A DNA stretch of 64,000 nucleotides from an uncultured Clostridium sp. (GCA_900538475.1 UPYT01000004.1:1-64000); one strand, 5' to 3'; numbered from the stretch's first letter, positions 17,706 to 27,271 are shown. Translations and numbers: made by a program. The notes: a model not told the origin generated them from the letters alone.

Positions 17706-18190
17706 ATGGAGAACAGGAAACGGATTGTAACCATTGGCAGACAGTATGGAAGCGGCGGCAGTGAGGTGGGAAAGAAGCTGGCAGAAAAGCTTGGCGTACA
17801 CTGCTACGACAAGAATATTCTGCGGATAACCTTTTCCGTTTTCAGTCTGAGGTAATCAGAAAGCTGGCGGCAGCAGAATCCTGCGTTTTTATTGGCCGGT
17901 GTGCAGATTATGTGCTGGAAGGAGAAGAGGGACTGGTTCGTGTATTTCTCTATGCAGATATGGAGGCAAGGGAAGCAAGAATCCAGGAGAAGCATTTGTA
18001 TGAGGAAAAGGATCTGATAAAAAATATCAAACGGATTGATAAAGAACGGCGGGACTATCACAGATATTATACGGGACGAAGCTGGGAGGATGTGGGAAAC
18101 TACGATCTGATGCTGAATACGGCGCGGCTGAGCATTGACGGAACAGTCAATGTGATCCTCCATTATCTGGAGGAGAGGGGCCTGAGATAA
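17706..18190 (+). pseudogene. Cytidylate-kinase-like protein, internally deleted
   Basis: The N-terminal part (from ATG 17706, AAAGGAGG upstream) reads KRIVTIGRQYGSGGSEVG with the P-loop of the AAA_26/cytidylate-kinase-like family, up to CYDKNIL. The frame then hits a stop at 17853-17855. A second frame from about 17822 to 18190 reads ADNLFRFQSEVIRKL, the VFIGRCADYVL core and the lid region to the C-terminus. The family is usually near 200 residues, so roughly 40-50 codons between DKNIL and ADNLF are missing and the frame is shifted. The product would be non-functional unless the sequence is wrong. Confidence 0.8.
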
Positions 18191-18235
18191 GGAAGGACAG
18201 TGATTCAAATCGAGCCGATCTGATATAGAAAAAGG

Positions 18236-18281
18236 AGTGGCTGCTTCATAGGTGGAAAATCATCTTTGAAGCAGCCGCTTT
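18236..18281. terminator. Bidirectional terminator between convergent genes
   Basis: AGTGGCTGCTTCA (18236-18248) pairs with TGAAGCAGCCGCT (18267-18279) with one G-T pair. It has an A-rich 5' flank and serves the pseudogene on + and the deacetylase on -. Confidence 0.8.
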
Positions 18282-18296
18282 CAATTTGTGAAGCTG

Positions 18297-19760
18297 TTAC
18301 ATATCCGGTACCGGAGTGGGGCGGGCAGGATCAAAAACATCCTCTGCGTGGAACAGATCCTCCAGCTTTCTGTGAGAGGGATCCTCGGCAGTTATATCCT
18401 TCCACATACGGTAGCCGTCCAGATTGCGTCGTCCCTGGCGCAGGAAGGTGTCCCCAAGCTGTACCCAGTACTGGTTGGAGTCCACGTTGCAGAAATACCG
18501 GAATCCGGCCTGATACAGATAGGTAAACCGCTCATTCTCTGCAGTGTAGGGGTGCCAGTCTCCCACATCAGCGCCAAATGGGTAAAGAATAATGTCCGTA
18601 GGCCCGATTAGAGAGTCTACTTCTGTCTCCCATTTATCGGTGTCTGTTTTGAAGCGATCCCATTCGACAGTACCCAGATCCAGATGTCCCCAACTGTGTG
18701 AGGCCAGCTCCCAGCCGTGATCTTTTAAGCACTGGGCAACCTTTGCGGCTTCCTGGCGATCCTGTTCATAGGTAGGAGAATCTGCATAGGAGGCAGCAGT
18801 CCGATATCCCAATATTCCCTCGTAACCGGTAAATGCGAGAACTGCCCGGGCGCCACGGTAGGAAAAATCAGGATGCTCCTGGATAAAATCCTCCAAAATG
18901 GGAACCAGGTCATAGGAGCCGGTAACAGAGGTACCGTCATCGAGAATCATTTCACAGGTAGGCTTTCCGTCCGCTCCGATCACAATCCGGGAGGCGAATC
19001 CGTCTCCGTCCATATAGGGATAGTAGCAGAGATCATCCTGAGACATGACAAAGGGAAGTTTTCCCTCTGGCAGCATGATGTCTCCGGCCTTCATCACAGT
19101 TTTTCCTGTTTCATCTGTGGTTTCGTAGGCGAGATCGTGAAGGCGAACCAGAACGTAGCCCTTATCGTACATGGTTTGGAGTATCTTTTTAAATTCCTCT
19201 ACGGTAGTCATAACCTGATTGTAGCCGTCCTGATCTGACTGGCCGTCAAAGGCCTTGGCAGGATCGACAACCAGGGAGTGAAAGAACACATGGGTCACTT
19301 TGCTGATAGGAGTTCGAACCAGGGACTGACGGATCGTTTCGTACTGGGCAATCGCAGACTGGACCTCCGGAAGGGATGCCATCTGAGAATCCTCCTGAAG
19401 CAGGGAAATGGCCTTGTCGTAATCATACCCGGCAGCCAGGGCAGAAGCCTGGGAAAGAAGGCTCTGAGCCGGTGTCTCTGAGGTGGTTTCTTCTGGGGAT
19501 GCCGGACTTTGCTGAGAACCGGAAGGGATGCCTTCTGGAGAGTGAGCTGTTTCCGTTTGGGCCTGATTGGAGGCGGTGGCTGCTCCAGAGGCAGAATTCT
19601 GACTGTTTCCGGAAGCATTTTTGATCTTTGTTCCGATAAACATAGCGCCTGCAGCCAGAATGGCAACAATGGCCAGACATTCTGCAGCGACAGTAATGCG
19701 CCGGATGGTGCGTCTGCGTTTTCTCCAGCGAGCGCGTTCTTCTGAATTGTATGGTATCAT
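18297..19760 (-). CDS. Membrane-anchored polysaccharide deacetylase family protein
   Basis: This 487-residue protein has a basic N-terminus, one transmembrane helix (about residues 25-45), an Ala/Ser/Thr/Gln-rich spacer (50-115), a helical region, and a NodB-like domain from about 150. Metal-binding elements are the DD pair in FVMSQDDLCYY and the SHSWGH motif. LYPFGADVGDW corresponds to the third NodB motif. It probably removes acetyl groups from peptidoglycan or another extracellular glycan. It is a single gene with a GAGAGGAT site, divergent from the DacA-type gene. Confidence 0.87.
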   Translation of the reverse strand: MIPYNSEERARWRKRRRTIRRITVAAECLAIVAILAAGAMFIGTKIKNASGNSQNSASGAATASNQAQTETAHSPEGIPSGSQQSPASPEETTSETPAQSLLSQASALAAGYDYDKAISLLQEDSQMASLPEVQSAIAQYETIRQSLVRTPISKVTHVFFHSLVVDPAKAFDGQSDQDGYNQVMTTVEEFKKILQTMYDKGYVLVRLHDLAYETTDETGKTVMKAGDIMLPEGKLPFVMSQDDLCYYPYMDGDGFASRIVIGADGKPTCEMILDDGTSVTGSYDLVPILEDFIQEHPDFSYRGARAVLAFTGYEGILGYRTAASYADSPTYEQDRQEAAKVAQCLKDHGWELASHSWGHLDLGTVEWDRFKTDTDKWETEVDSLIGPTDIILYPFGADVGDWHPYTAENERFTYLYQAGFRYFCNVDSNQYWVQLGDTFLRQGRRNLDGYRMWKDITAEDPSHRKLEDLFHAEDVFDPARPTPVPDM

Positions 19761-19988
19761 AATATCCTCTCATTTCTATGTAATCTGAAGCTGCAGCCAG
19801 AAGACTGGTGCAGGGATAAAATATGCTGTAAGTGATTGTACCAGACTCAGATAGAGTCCAGATATAATCCTGCCTCTATCATAGCATAGAAAAGGGCAAA
19901 TAGCCAGATGTTGCCTGAGAGGAACATAGATTCTTTCTGCCTGCCATAGACTGATCTTATAGATGGTAGTATTCAGGGAGAGATGGCT
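19761..19988. other. Divergent intergenic region, no gene
   Basis: This region separates the deacetylase (-) and the D,D-carboxypeptidase (+). It contains AT-rich stretches and a partial inverted repeat around 19847-19863, but no promoter on either strand that I would call with confidence. Confidence 0.4.
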
Positions 19989-21335
19989 ATGAAAGAAATA
20001 TTGCTGGCATTATGTCTCGTATTGGCAGGAACAGAAGGGGCAGGCGGGGGCTGGTGGAATAAAGAGCCGCGGCTGGAAATGCCAGTCTCGTCAGGGACTG
20101 TTTTCGCCGTGGAAGGGAAGGCGGATGGCGCAGAGGCTGCTGGTGCAGGGGCAGGGAAGGCCGCTGGTGCAGGGGCAGAGACTGCCATGGAAACAAATAC
20201 AGAAGCCGTTTCCGGACCGGAGATTTCTGCCCCCAGCGCAGTTTTAATGGAAGCATCGACCGGACAGATTATTTATGAAAAGCAGGCAGATGAACAGAGA
20301 AGTCCGGCCAGCATTACAAAGATTATGACACTGATTCTGATTTTTGATGCCATCGATGAGGGGAAAATCAAAATGACAGATGAGGTTGTTACCAGCGCGT
20401 ATGCAAAATCCATGGGCGGTTCCCAGGTGTTTCTGGAGGAGGGGGAGCTCCAGACTGTGGAAACTCTGATTAAGTGTATTGTAATTGCATCAGGAAACGA
20501 TGCGTCGGTTGCCATGGCAGAATACATAGCAGGTTCGGAGGAAGAGTTTGTCCGGAGGATGAATGAGCGGGCAGCAGGGCTGGGAATGACAGGAACTCAT
20601 TTTGTGGACTGCTGCGGACTGACGGAAGATCCTTCGCATCTGACCACAGCCAGAGACATTGCGCTTATGTCCCGGGAGCTGATTACCAGATACCCTCAGA
20701 TTCACGATTATTCAACAATCTGGATGGATACGATCACACATGTAACCAAACAGGGAACAAAGGAGTTCGGGCTTTCCAATACAAACAGGCTGCTGAAAAT
20801 GCCTGCCAATTACCGGGTAACAGGACTGAAAACAGGATCGACTTCTCTGGCAAAATACTGTCTGTCTGCTACTGCGGAAAAGGATGGTATCCGCTTGATT
20901 GCCGCTGTCATGGCGGCTCCGGATTATAAGGCAAGGTTTGCAGATGCTCAGGCTCTCTTAAATTATGGGTATGCCAGCTGCAGGTTGTATGAGGATCAGG
21001 AAATGCCAAAGCTTCCTCTTATGGCAGTAACAGATGGAATCGAGGATTTCGTTCCCTTGTCTTACCAGGGAGAATTTTCCTATCTTAGCTTAAACGGAGA
21101 GGATTTTTCACAGGTGGAGAAAAAGCTGATGCTTCCAGATGCCATGGAAGCGCCGGTAGAGGAGGGAGAAAAAGCCGGAGTTCTCCGGTATGAATTAAAG
21201 GGAAAGGTTCTGGGTGAGGTGGAGATTGTAACAGAGGGAGCTGTGAAAAAGGCCGGGTATCGGGATTATCTGAAGAAGCTGAGGAGGGCATGGATGATGG
21301 AATATTCGGATAATGTATTCGCAGGAGGAAAATGA
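19989..21335 (+). CDS. D-alanyl-D-alanine carboxypeptidase (DacA/PBP5 type, S11)
   Basis: This 448-residue secreted enzyme trims the terminal D-Ala of peptidoglycan stem peptides. An N-terminal signal segment precedes an Ala/Gly/Glu-rich linker. The catalytic S11 domain has SPASITK (S108, K111), SGN (S168-N170) and KTG (K281), and the C-terminus is a PBP5_C-like beta domain. The ATG at 19989 is preferred to 19983 because GGGAG is then 8 bases away. A DNA repeat GCTGGTGCAGGGGCAG occurs twice in the linker (20139 and 20163 region). Confidence 0.93.
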   Translation: MKEILLALCLVLAGTEGAGGGWWNKEPRLEMPVSSGTVFAVEGKADGAEAAGAGAGKAAGAGAETAMETNTEAVSGPEISAPSAVLMEASTGQIIYEKQADEQRSPASITKIMTLILIFDAIDEGKIKMTDEVVTSAYAKSMGGSQVFLEEGELQTVETLIKCIVIASGNDASVAMAEYIAGSEEEFVRRMNERAAGLGMTGTHFVDCCGLTEDPSHLTTARDIALMSRELITRYPQIHDYSTIWMDTITHVTKQGTKEFGLSNTNRLLKMPANYRVTGLKTGSTSLAKYCLSATAEKDGIRLIAAVMAAPDYKARFADAQALLNYGYASCRLYEDQEMPKLPLMAVTDGIEDFVPLSYQGEFSYLSLNGEDFSQVEKKLMLPDAMEAPVEEGEKAGVLRYELKGKVLGEVEIVTEGAVKKAGYRDYLKKLRRAWMMEYSDNVFAGGK

Positions 21336-21355
21336 CAGCTGTGAGGGCTCTGTAC

Positions 21356-21383
21356 TTGACATAGGAAATCATTTTGATAGAAT
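21356..21383 (+). promoter_or_regulatory. Promoter of the first yitT gene
   Basis: TTGACA (21356-21361), 16 bp and TAGAAT (21378-21383) lie about 30 bases before the start codon. Confidence 0.75.
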
Positions 21384-21413
21384 GAACCTAGAACATAACA
21401 GGAGATTACAAAA

Positions 21414-22289
21414 ATGAACAAACAGAACGAACAAAAGAAACAATTCTGGGCAGAAACAGGCTTCTGGAAGGAAGCAGGAATTTTGACAGTGGCTGTGGGA
21501 ATTATTGCGGCAGCAGTATTTTTCTTTTTGATGCCAAGTCATGCGTCGGTGAGCAGCATTTCTGGTCTGGCGATTGTGCTTTCCAACTTTGTGCCCCTTC
21601 CGGTTTCTGCCATTACCATGATTTTTAATGTGGGACTTCTGATTGTGGGATTCTTAACCTGCGGGCGGGAATTTGGGGCAAAAACCGTTTATACCAGCAT
21701 TATGCTGCCGCTGTTTCTTGGAATCTTTGAGAAGGTATTCCCCCATTTTCAGTCTCTGACAGGAAGCGCAGAGCTGGATGTGCTTTGCTATGTGCTGACG
21801 GTCAGCATTGGACTGAGCATTCTTTTTAACAGAAACGCTTCATCCGGCGGTCTGGATATTGTGGCAAAGATTATGAATAAGTATCTGCATATTGAGCTGG
21901 GGCGGGCCATGTCTCTTTCTGGCATGTGTGTAGCCCTGTCCTCCGCCCTGGTTTATGATAAAAAAACCGTAGTTCTCAGCATTCTGGGAACATATTTTAA
22001 CGGGATTGTGCTGGATCATTTTATTTTTGGACAGAATTTGAAGCGGCGGGTATGTATTATTACAAAAAAAGAGAAGGAGCTGAGAGAATTTATTCTTCAT
22101 GAGCTTCACAGTGGTGCAACAATTTATGAGGCAATCGGCGCCTATAATATGGAAAAACGCAATGAAATTATAACAATCGTGGATAAAAGCGAGTACCAGA
22201 GGCTGATGAATTTTATGCTTCACACCGATCCGGATGCATTTATGACGGTTTATACAGTGGCTGATATGCGCTATCGTCCCAAGCTTTAA
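21414..22289 (+). CDS. YitT family membrane protein (DUF161/DUF2179)
   Basis: This 291-residue protein has five to six membrane helices, including the family segments GGLDIVAKIMNK and the second-half small-residue helices. A C-terminal cytoplasmic DUF2179 domain (from about residue 215) contains the ELHSGATIYEAIGAY motif. The function of the family is not settled; transport or sensing is proposed. An ACAGGAGAT site precedes the ATG. A paralogue with the same architecture lies at 50109-50978. Confidence 0.9.
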   Translation: MNKQNEQKKQFWAETGFWKEAGILTVAVGIIAAAVFFFLMPSHASVSSISGLAIVLSNFVPLPVSAITMIFNVGLLIVGFLTCGREFGAKTVYTSIMLPLFLGIFEKVFPHFQSLTGSAELDVLCYVLTVSIGLSILFNRNASSGGLDIVAKIMNKYLHIELGRAMSLSGMCVALSSALVYDKKTVVLSILGTYFNGIVLDHFIFGQNLKRRVCIITKKEKELREFILHELHSGATIYEAIGAYNMEKRNEIITIVDKSEYQRLMNFMLHTDPDAFMTVYTVADMRYRPKL

Positions 22290-22406
22290 GAAAAGCGGGA
22301 TTCAAGTATCCGTCAAAAGGAAACGGGAAAAAACAGGCAGCTTTGTTTAAAGCGTGGGAAAGCCGTCCATACTGTCAGTAAATGGAATGGAAAGAAGGAT
22401 GACAGT

Positions 22407-23570
22407 ATGAAACAGAAGAATTTTATGGCCCGGTACCTGCAGGAGATAACGCCGGTTTCCTTTGAACTGGAGACAGCAGAGGAGTTTCAGATAATTGGAA
22501 ATGGCCCTGCACAGTTTCGGGTAAAGCTCAGACGGGAGATTCCCAGGAGAGAGCTGCTCCAAAGTACATCTCTGGCTTTGGGAGAGGCCTATGCCAGAGG
22601 CGATTTGGAGGTGGACGGGGATCTGTATCAGGTGCTGGATCTGTTTCTTGGATCTATGGAGCGATTTCGGACAAGCAGATGGGCTCTTGCCGGATTGCTT
22701 CATACCTCTTTAAACGAAAAAAAGCAAAAGGAGCAGGTAGCTTCCCATTATGATTTAGGAAATGATTTTTATCATCTTTGGCTGGATGAGACCATGAGCT
22801 ATTCCTGCGGATATTTTCAGAAGGAGGATACTTCGCTTTTTGAGGCCCAGGTGGGAAAGGTGGATCATATTTTAAAGAAGCTGCAGCTAAAGACGGGGAT
22901 GACTCTGTTGGATATTGGCTGCGGATGGGGATTTTTGATGAAACGGGCAGTGGTTCACTATGGGGTGAAGGCAGTGGGGATTACCCTAAGCCAGGAGCAG
23001 TTTGAACAGGTGTCCCGGGAGATTGAGGAAAACCATCTGCAGGATCGCATGACAGTAAAGCTGATGGATTACCGGGAGCTAAAGGACAGTGGGATGATGT
23101 TTGACCGGGCAGTCAGTGTGGGAATGCTGGAGCATGTGGGGCGGGGCCATTATGGGCTGTTTCTGGAGGCGGTACAGCAGGTGCTGAAGCCGGGAGGGCT
23201 GTTTCTGCTTCATTATATCAGCGCTCAGAGGGAGCATCCGGGGGATCCCTGGATTCGCCGGTATATTTTCCCTGGCGGAGTGATTCCCAGTCTCAGGGAA
23301 ATTGTGAATTTGCTTCCGGAACAGAATTTTTATTTGCTGGATGGAGAAAGTCTGCGCCGCCATTATACAAAAACCCTTCTTTGCTGGAGGGAGAATTTTC
23401 TGAAACACAGGGAAGAGCTGGAGAAAGAGCGGGGACAGGAGTTTGTCCGGATGTGGGAGCTGTATCTGGCATCATGCGCAGCGGCCTTTCATAATGGGAT
23501 TGTAGATCTTCATCAGCTTCTTCTTTCTAAGGGCGTTAATAATGAACTTCCCATGATACGGACGGTGTAG
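22407..23570 (+). CDS. cfa: Cyclopropane-fatty-acyl-phospholipid synthase family methyltransferase
   Basis: This 387-residue protein has an N-terminal lipid-binding helical region (1-95) and a class I SAM methyltransferase domain. Characteristic motifs are HYDLGNDFYHLWLD, MSYSCGYF, LDIGCGWG (SAM binding), GITLSQEQ and VSVGMLEHVG. CFA synthases add a methylene from SAM across double bonds of membrane phospholipid acyl chains. Length matches CFA synthases (about 380-400). It ends 33 bases before the convergent flippase gene, without a separate strong terminator. Confidence 0.92.
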   Translation: MKQKNFMARYLQEITPVSFELETAEEFQIIGNGPAQFRVKLRREIPRRELLQSTSLALGEAYARGDLEVDGDLYQVLDLFLGSMERFRTSRWALAGLLHTSLNEKKQKEQVASHYDLGNDFYHLWLDETMSYSCGYFQKEDTSLFEAQVGKVDHILKKLQLKTGMTLLDIGCGWGFLMKRAVVHYGVKAVGITLSQEQFEQVSREIEENHLQDRMTVKLMDYRELKDSGMMFDRAVSVGMLEHVGRGHYGLFLEAVQQVLKPGGLFLLHYISAQREHPGDPWIRRYIFPGGVIPSLREIVNLLPEQNFYLLDGESLRRHYTKTLLCWRENFLKHREELEKERGQEFVRMWELYLASCAAAFHNGIVDLHQLLLSKGVNNELPMIRTV

Positions 23571-23603
23571 GCAGGGCGGGATTTTGTCCCGGCGCAGCAG
23601 GGG

Positions 23604-25136
23604 CTACGGTCTGTCTCTCAACCGTCCCAGGTGGAATACCAGCAGCAGTCCGCCATAAGAAAAAGAGAAAAAGAATATTTGCAGGGCAGTTTCCAGAAAG
23701 AGGGGAAGCTGCCCTGCTTCTGGGTGAAGGGCAGAAACAAAATAGTGAATGCCTGCAGAAAGCAGGAGAAAGAAGGATGGCTTTCCGATCATTTCCCAGG
23801 CATTCCAGAAAAAGGGAATCTGACGAAAAAGGGCATATAAATGAAGCAGGGACAAAAACAGTTCGCTGGCAAGCATTCCCCATAGATAGGCTAGAATACC
23901 GAATCGGGGAATTCCAAATAGGACAAAGCAAATGCGAAGAATGAGAGCGGCGGTATTGTGCAGGAAGGTGGTGCGGGTGCGGCCAAGCCCATTGAGAATA
24001 CTGCCTGTGGTGGTGGACAGATAGAGAAACGGACAGAGCCATGCCAGAATCCGGATAAAACGTCCTGCTGTGGGATCATGGAATACGCTGTTTCCCAGGG
24101 CAGAGCCAAATAAAATAAAAATACCAGTACAGAGAATTCCCATATACAGACTGTACCGGAGGGACATGGCAATGCAGGAGGAGATCCGTTCCTGCTTACC
24201 TTCTGACTGAGCCTGAGCTACATTGGGCAGGAGAAGCACAGCCATGGAATTGGTGATGGCAGAGGGAAAGAGAATAAAGGGCAGGGCCATTCCGGTGAGG
24301 ACACCATAAACAGAAAAGGCCTCAACGGAGGAAAGGCCAAAGCGCTGCAGGCAGTTGGGAATCCAGACAGCTTCGGCGCTGGCCAGAATATTTAAAACCA
24401 GGCGGTTTCCCATCAAAGGAAAGGCCAGAGTAAGCAGGGGAAGACTGATGGAAGCAGCCGGAGTCTGGGCGGGAGCAGAGGGGGAAGTTCGCTGAGGCGG
24501 AATAAAAATCAGGCACAGGAAGGTAAAAAGAGCAGAGGCTATTTCTCCGATAAGATGGCCGGTTACAGCAAGCTCAACGGTGATTTCTTTTCCGGCAGCA
24601 ATCATAGAGCTGGCCAGGAAAAAAACAAGGGTCATGCGGATCACTTGTTCTGCAATTTGAGAAAAGGCAGGAACCCTGGATTTCTGGACGCCGTAGTAAT
24701 AACCGTTGATGCAGGCGTGGAAGGCGGCAAAAGGAACAGAAATCCCCATGACAGGAAGATATGGGGCGCATTCCGGTGCCATCAGGACATAACGGGCGAG
24801 AAAATCGGAGTATCTGCAGATCAGAGCAGACAGAATCAGGGACATCCCCATAGACAGAACGATACCACGATGAAAGATGCGTTTGCCATCTGCTGTGCGC
24901 GAGGCAATGAGCTGGGAGAGGGCAGTCTGGATGGAACCGGCGCAGAGAGAAAAACAGATGCCGAAAACAGGGTGAACCATATGATAAATACCAAGTCCTT
25001 CTGCTCCGATGGTGCGGGACAGGAAAATCCGGTAAAAAAAGCCCAGTACCCGGCAGATAAAGCCAGATGCTGTCAAAAGCAGGGTACTGAACAGAAAAGC
25101 CTTTTTTCGGGGAGAGAGAGAAGAAAGGGTATACAT
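23604..25136 (-). CDS. SpoVB/MurJ-like polysaccharide (lipid II) flippase
   Basis: This 510-residue, roughly 14-segment membrane protein of the MVF/PST superfamily begins MYTLSSLSPRKKAFLFS. The RVLGFFYRIFLSRTIGAEGLGIY segment is the hallmark of SpoVB-type members. The likely job is moving a lipid-linked glycan precursor across the membrane, in spore cortex formation by analogy with SpoVB. The start at 25136 is supported by a CGGAGG site 10 bases upstream; an in-frame GTG at 25157 would swallow that site. Confidence 0.88.
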   Translation of the reverse strand: MYTLSSLSPRKKAFLFSTLLLTASGFICRVLGFFYRIFLSRTIGAEGLGIYHMVHPVFGICFSLCAGSIQTALSQLIASRTADGKRIFHRGIVLSMGMSLILSALICRYSDFLARYVLMAPECAPYLPVMGISVPFAAFHACINGYYYGVQKSRVPAFSQIAEQVIRMTLVFFLASSMIAAGKEITVELAVTGHLIGEIASALFTFLCLIFIPPQRTSPSAPAQTPAASISLPLLTLAFPLMGNRLVLNILASAEAVWIPNCLQRFGLSSVEAFSVYGVLTGMALPFILFPSAITNSMAVLLLPNVAQAQSEGKQERISSCIAMSLRYSLYMGILCTGIFILFGSALGNSVFHDPTAGRFIRILAWLCPFLYLSTTTGSILNGLGRTRTTFLHNTAALILRICFVLFGIPRFGILAYLWGMLASELFLSLLHLYALFRQIPFFWNAWEMIGKPSFFLLLSAGIHYFVSALHPEAGQLPLFLETALQIFFFSFSYGGLLLVFHLGRLRDRP

Positions 25137-25284
25137 GGAAGTCTGGCCTCCGGGCACAGCTGTTGTTACAGTTTACGGGGAAACGCAGAAAACTATGTAT
25201 GCAGCAAAAAAGAAATTATAAAAAAAGTATAAAGAAAAAATAAATACAATAGGAATCCTTCTTTATGCAGTCTTAATGGAGTTA

Positions 25285-25298
25285 TGGAAACGTTTAAG
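25285..25298. promoter_or_regulatory. AAACGTTT operator upstream of the dctQM pair
   Basis: The palindrome AAACGTTT (25288-25295) sits within TGGAAACGTTTAAG, just upstream of a TATGAT -10-like element (25300-25305). It matches the LacI/CcpA-type operator core found at both TRAP operons near 57 and 61 kb. Confidence 0.6.
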
Positions 25299-25355
25299 CT
25301 ATGATAATATTCGGTACAGATTTTGGTACAAGAAAATTACAAAGGGGGAAGTACC

Positions 25356-25877
25356 ATGAGAGAGTTTTTTCACTCAGTGGACAAGCTGAAGCCAGTCTAT
25401 GACAAGGTATATCAGTTTGTTATGTTTGTCTGTAAGCTGCTTCTTGTAGCAGACATTCTGATTACCTGTATGTCTGTAGTTGGCCGTTACGTATCCTTTA
25501 TTCCAGATCCGGCATGGTCAGAAGAGGTTGTTCTTACCTGTATGTCCTATATGGCTGTGCTTTCTGCAGCCCTGGCTATCCGGCGCAATGCTCATATCCG
25601 TATGACGGCTCTGGACTGTTATCTTCCGGATATGTTAGTGAAGGGTCTGGATATTCTGTCAGATCTCTGTGTTATGATTCTGGCAATTATTATGATCGTA
25701 GTTGGCTGGAAGTATGCGGTGCAGATTGGCGGAAAAGGCACCTATGTAAGTATGCCGTCCGTATCCAGATTCTGGATGTATTTTCCGGTTCCTTTAGCCG
25801 GTATTGCTATGGTGATTTTTGAACTGGAGGCACTGTACAACCATATTAAGGATGTCGTGCTTGGAAGGGAGGCATAA
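25356..25877 (+). CDS. dctQ: TRAP transporter small permease (DctQ type)
   Basis: This 173-residue protein has four predicted membrane helices and the family segments around WSEEVVLTCMSYMAVL and the NAHIRM motif. It pairs with DctM to import an organic or sugar acid with sodium. The ATG at 25356 has AAGGGGGAAG 7 bases before it. No binding protein gene is adjacent, which is unusual for a TRAP operon. Confidence 0.88.
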   Translation: MREFFHSVDKLKPVYDKVYQFVMFVCKLLLVADILITCMSVVGRYVSFIPDPAWSEEVVLTCMSYMAVLSAALAIRRNAHIRMTALDCYLPDMLVKGLDILSDLCVMILAIIMIVVGWKYAVQIGGKGTYVSMPSVSRFWMYFPVPLAGIAMVIFELEALYNHIKDVVLGREA

Positions 25878-25880
25878 GGA

Positions 25881-27173
25881 ATGGGTGGAGATAGTTTTGC
25901 AATTATGGTGCTTCTGGCAAGCTTTTTTATTATGATATTTCTGCGGTTTCCTATCGCATATGCAGTGGCGCTGTCTTCTGTGCTTTGTCTGTTAAGCCAG
26001 GGACTTCCCCTGTCTGCGGTCTGCCAGCAGATGGTAAAGGGAATCAGCTCCTTCAGCCTGATGGCAGTTCCGTTTTTTATTGTTATGGGTTCTCTGATGG
26101 GAACCGGCGGTATTTCTGAGAAGCTGATTGCTCTGGCCAACGCCTGTGTAGGATGGATGCGGGGCGGCATGGCAATGGTAAATATTGTGGCTTCTTATTT
26201 CTTTGGCGGCATTTCAGGTTCTGCAGCAGCGGATACCGCTTCTCTTGGAACCATTCTGATCCCGATGATGGTGGATCAGGGCTATGATGCAGATTTCTCT
26301 ACAGCAGTAACCATTACCTCCTCCTGTGAGGGACTGCTGGTTCCGCCCAGCCACAACATGGTAATTTATGCTACAACAGCAGGCGGTATCTCTGTTGGAA
26401 GCCTGTTTTTGGCAGGATATATTCCTGGAGCGCTGTTAGCAGGCTCCCTCATGGTAGGTTCCTATATTATTTCCGTAAAACGGAATTATCCCAAGGGAGA
26501 TAAATTCAGCGTTGCAAATCTCTTAAAACAGTTAAGCGTTTCTTTCTGGGCGCTGGCAGCTGTTCTGATTGTAGTCGTAGGTGTTGTATGCGGTGTATTT
26601 ACAGCAACTGAATCTGCGGCAATTGCGGTTATTTACAGCTTAATCGTAAGCGTTTATATTTATAAGGGCCTTGACTGGAAGGGCGTATGGAGAGTAATGG
26701 GAGACAGCGTGGACACCCTGTCTATCGTATTGATCCTGATTTCTACCTCCAGTATTTTCGGATACTGCCTGACCAGACTCCATGTGCCGGATTTGGCGGC
26801 AAACGCCATTACCGGTCTGACCAGCAATCCGATTATTCTGGCTCTGCTGCTGAATCTGATTCTTCTGGTTCTTGGCTGTATCATGGATATGGCGCCCATT
26901 ATTCTGATTGCAACACCGATTCTTCTTCCGATTGCAACCTCTATCGGAATTGACCCGGTTCAGTTTGGTATTATCGTTGTTCTGAACTGCGGAATCGGAC
27001 TTTTGACTCCGCCGGTAGGAGCAGTGCTGTTTATTGGTTCGGCAGTAGCAAAGCTGCCTATGGAAAAGGTAGTAAAGGCAACGCTTCCTTTCTATCTTTG
27101 CATGATTGTAACACTGCTTCTCATTACCTTTATTCCGGCAATCAGCTTGTGGTTACCTCAGGTGCTGGCATAA
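25881..27173 (+). CDS. dctM: TRAP transporter large permease (DctM type)
   Basis: This 430-residue protein has about 12 membrane helices and forms the transport channel of a TRAP system. Family signatures are FFGGISGSAAADTASLG, the PPSHNMVIYA region and GLLTPPVGAVLF. It begins four bases after dctQ and ends in a strong terminator, so the operon is QM only. It is clearly diverged from the two near-identical DctM proteins at the other end of the window. Confidence 0.93.
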   Translation: MGGDSFAIMVLLASFFIMIFLRFPIAYAVALSSVLCLLSQGLPLSAVCQQMVKGISSFSLMAVPFFIVMGSLMGTGGISEKLIALANACVGWMRGGMAMVNIVASYFFGGISGSAAADTASLGTILIPMMVDQGYDADFSTAVTITSSCEGLLVPPSHNMVIYATTAGGISVGSLFLAGYIPGALLAGSLMVGSYIISVKRNYPKGDKFSVANLLKQLSVSFWALAAVLIVVVGVVCGVFTATESAAIAVIYSLIVSVYIYKGLDWKGVWRVMGDSVDTLSIVLILISTSSIFGYCLTRLHVPDLAANAITGLTSNPIILALLLNLILLVLGCIMDMAPIILIATPILLPIATSIGIDPVQFGIIVVLNCGIGLLTPPVGAVLFIGSAVAKLPMEKVVKATLPFYLCMIVTLLLITFIPAISLWLPQVLA

Positions 27174-27198
27174 TCCCCTGGTAACATAAAGAAAAACG

Positions 27199-27236
27199 AA
27201 ATCCCCTCTCCAGAAATGGAGGGGGGATTTTGTTTT
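27199..27236 (+). terminator. Terminator after dctQM
   Basis: Fourteen-base arms (27199-27212 with 27217-27230) carry one wobble pair, with a GAAA tetraloop, and are followed by TGTTTT. Confidence 0.88.
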
Positions 27237-27250
27237 AGATTTTTTTTCAA

Positions 27251-27271
27251 TTCCTATTGAAATACTAGGAA
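27251..27271. promoter_or_regulatory. Palindromic operator at the iscS promoter
   Basis: TTCCTA (27251-27256) and TAGGAA (27266-27271) form a perfect inverted repeat with a 9-base centre that contains the TTGAAA -35 element. Position over the -35 of an Fe-S gene operon suggests an Rrf2/IscR-type repressor site; the assignment is inferred from context and symmetry. Confidence 0.55.

Noticed and set aside
24555..25232. 225-codon plus-strand frame opposite the SpoVB-like gene
   Set aside because: Composition is that of an antisense shadow and the flippase on the other strand is clear.
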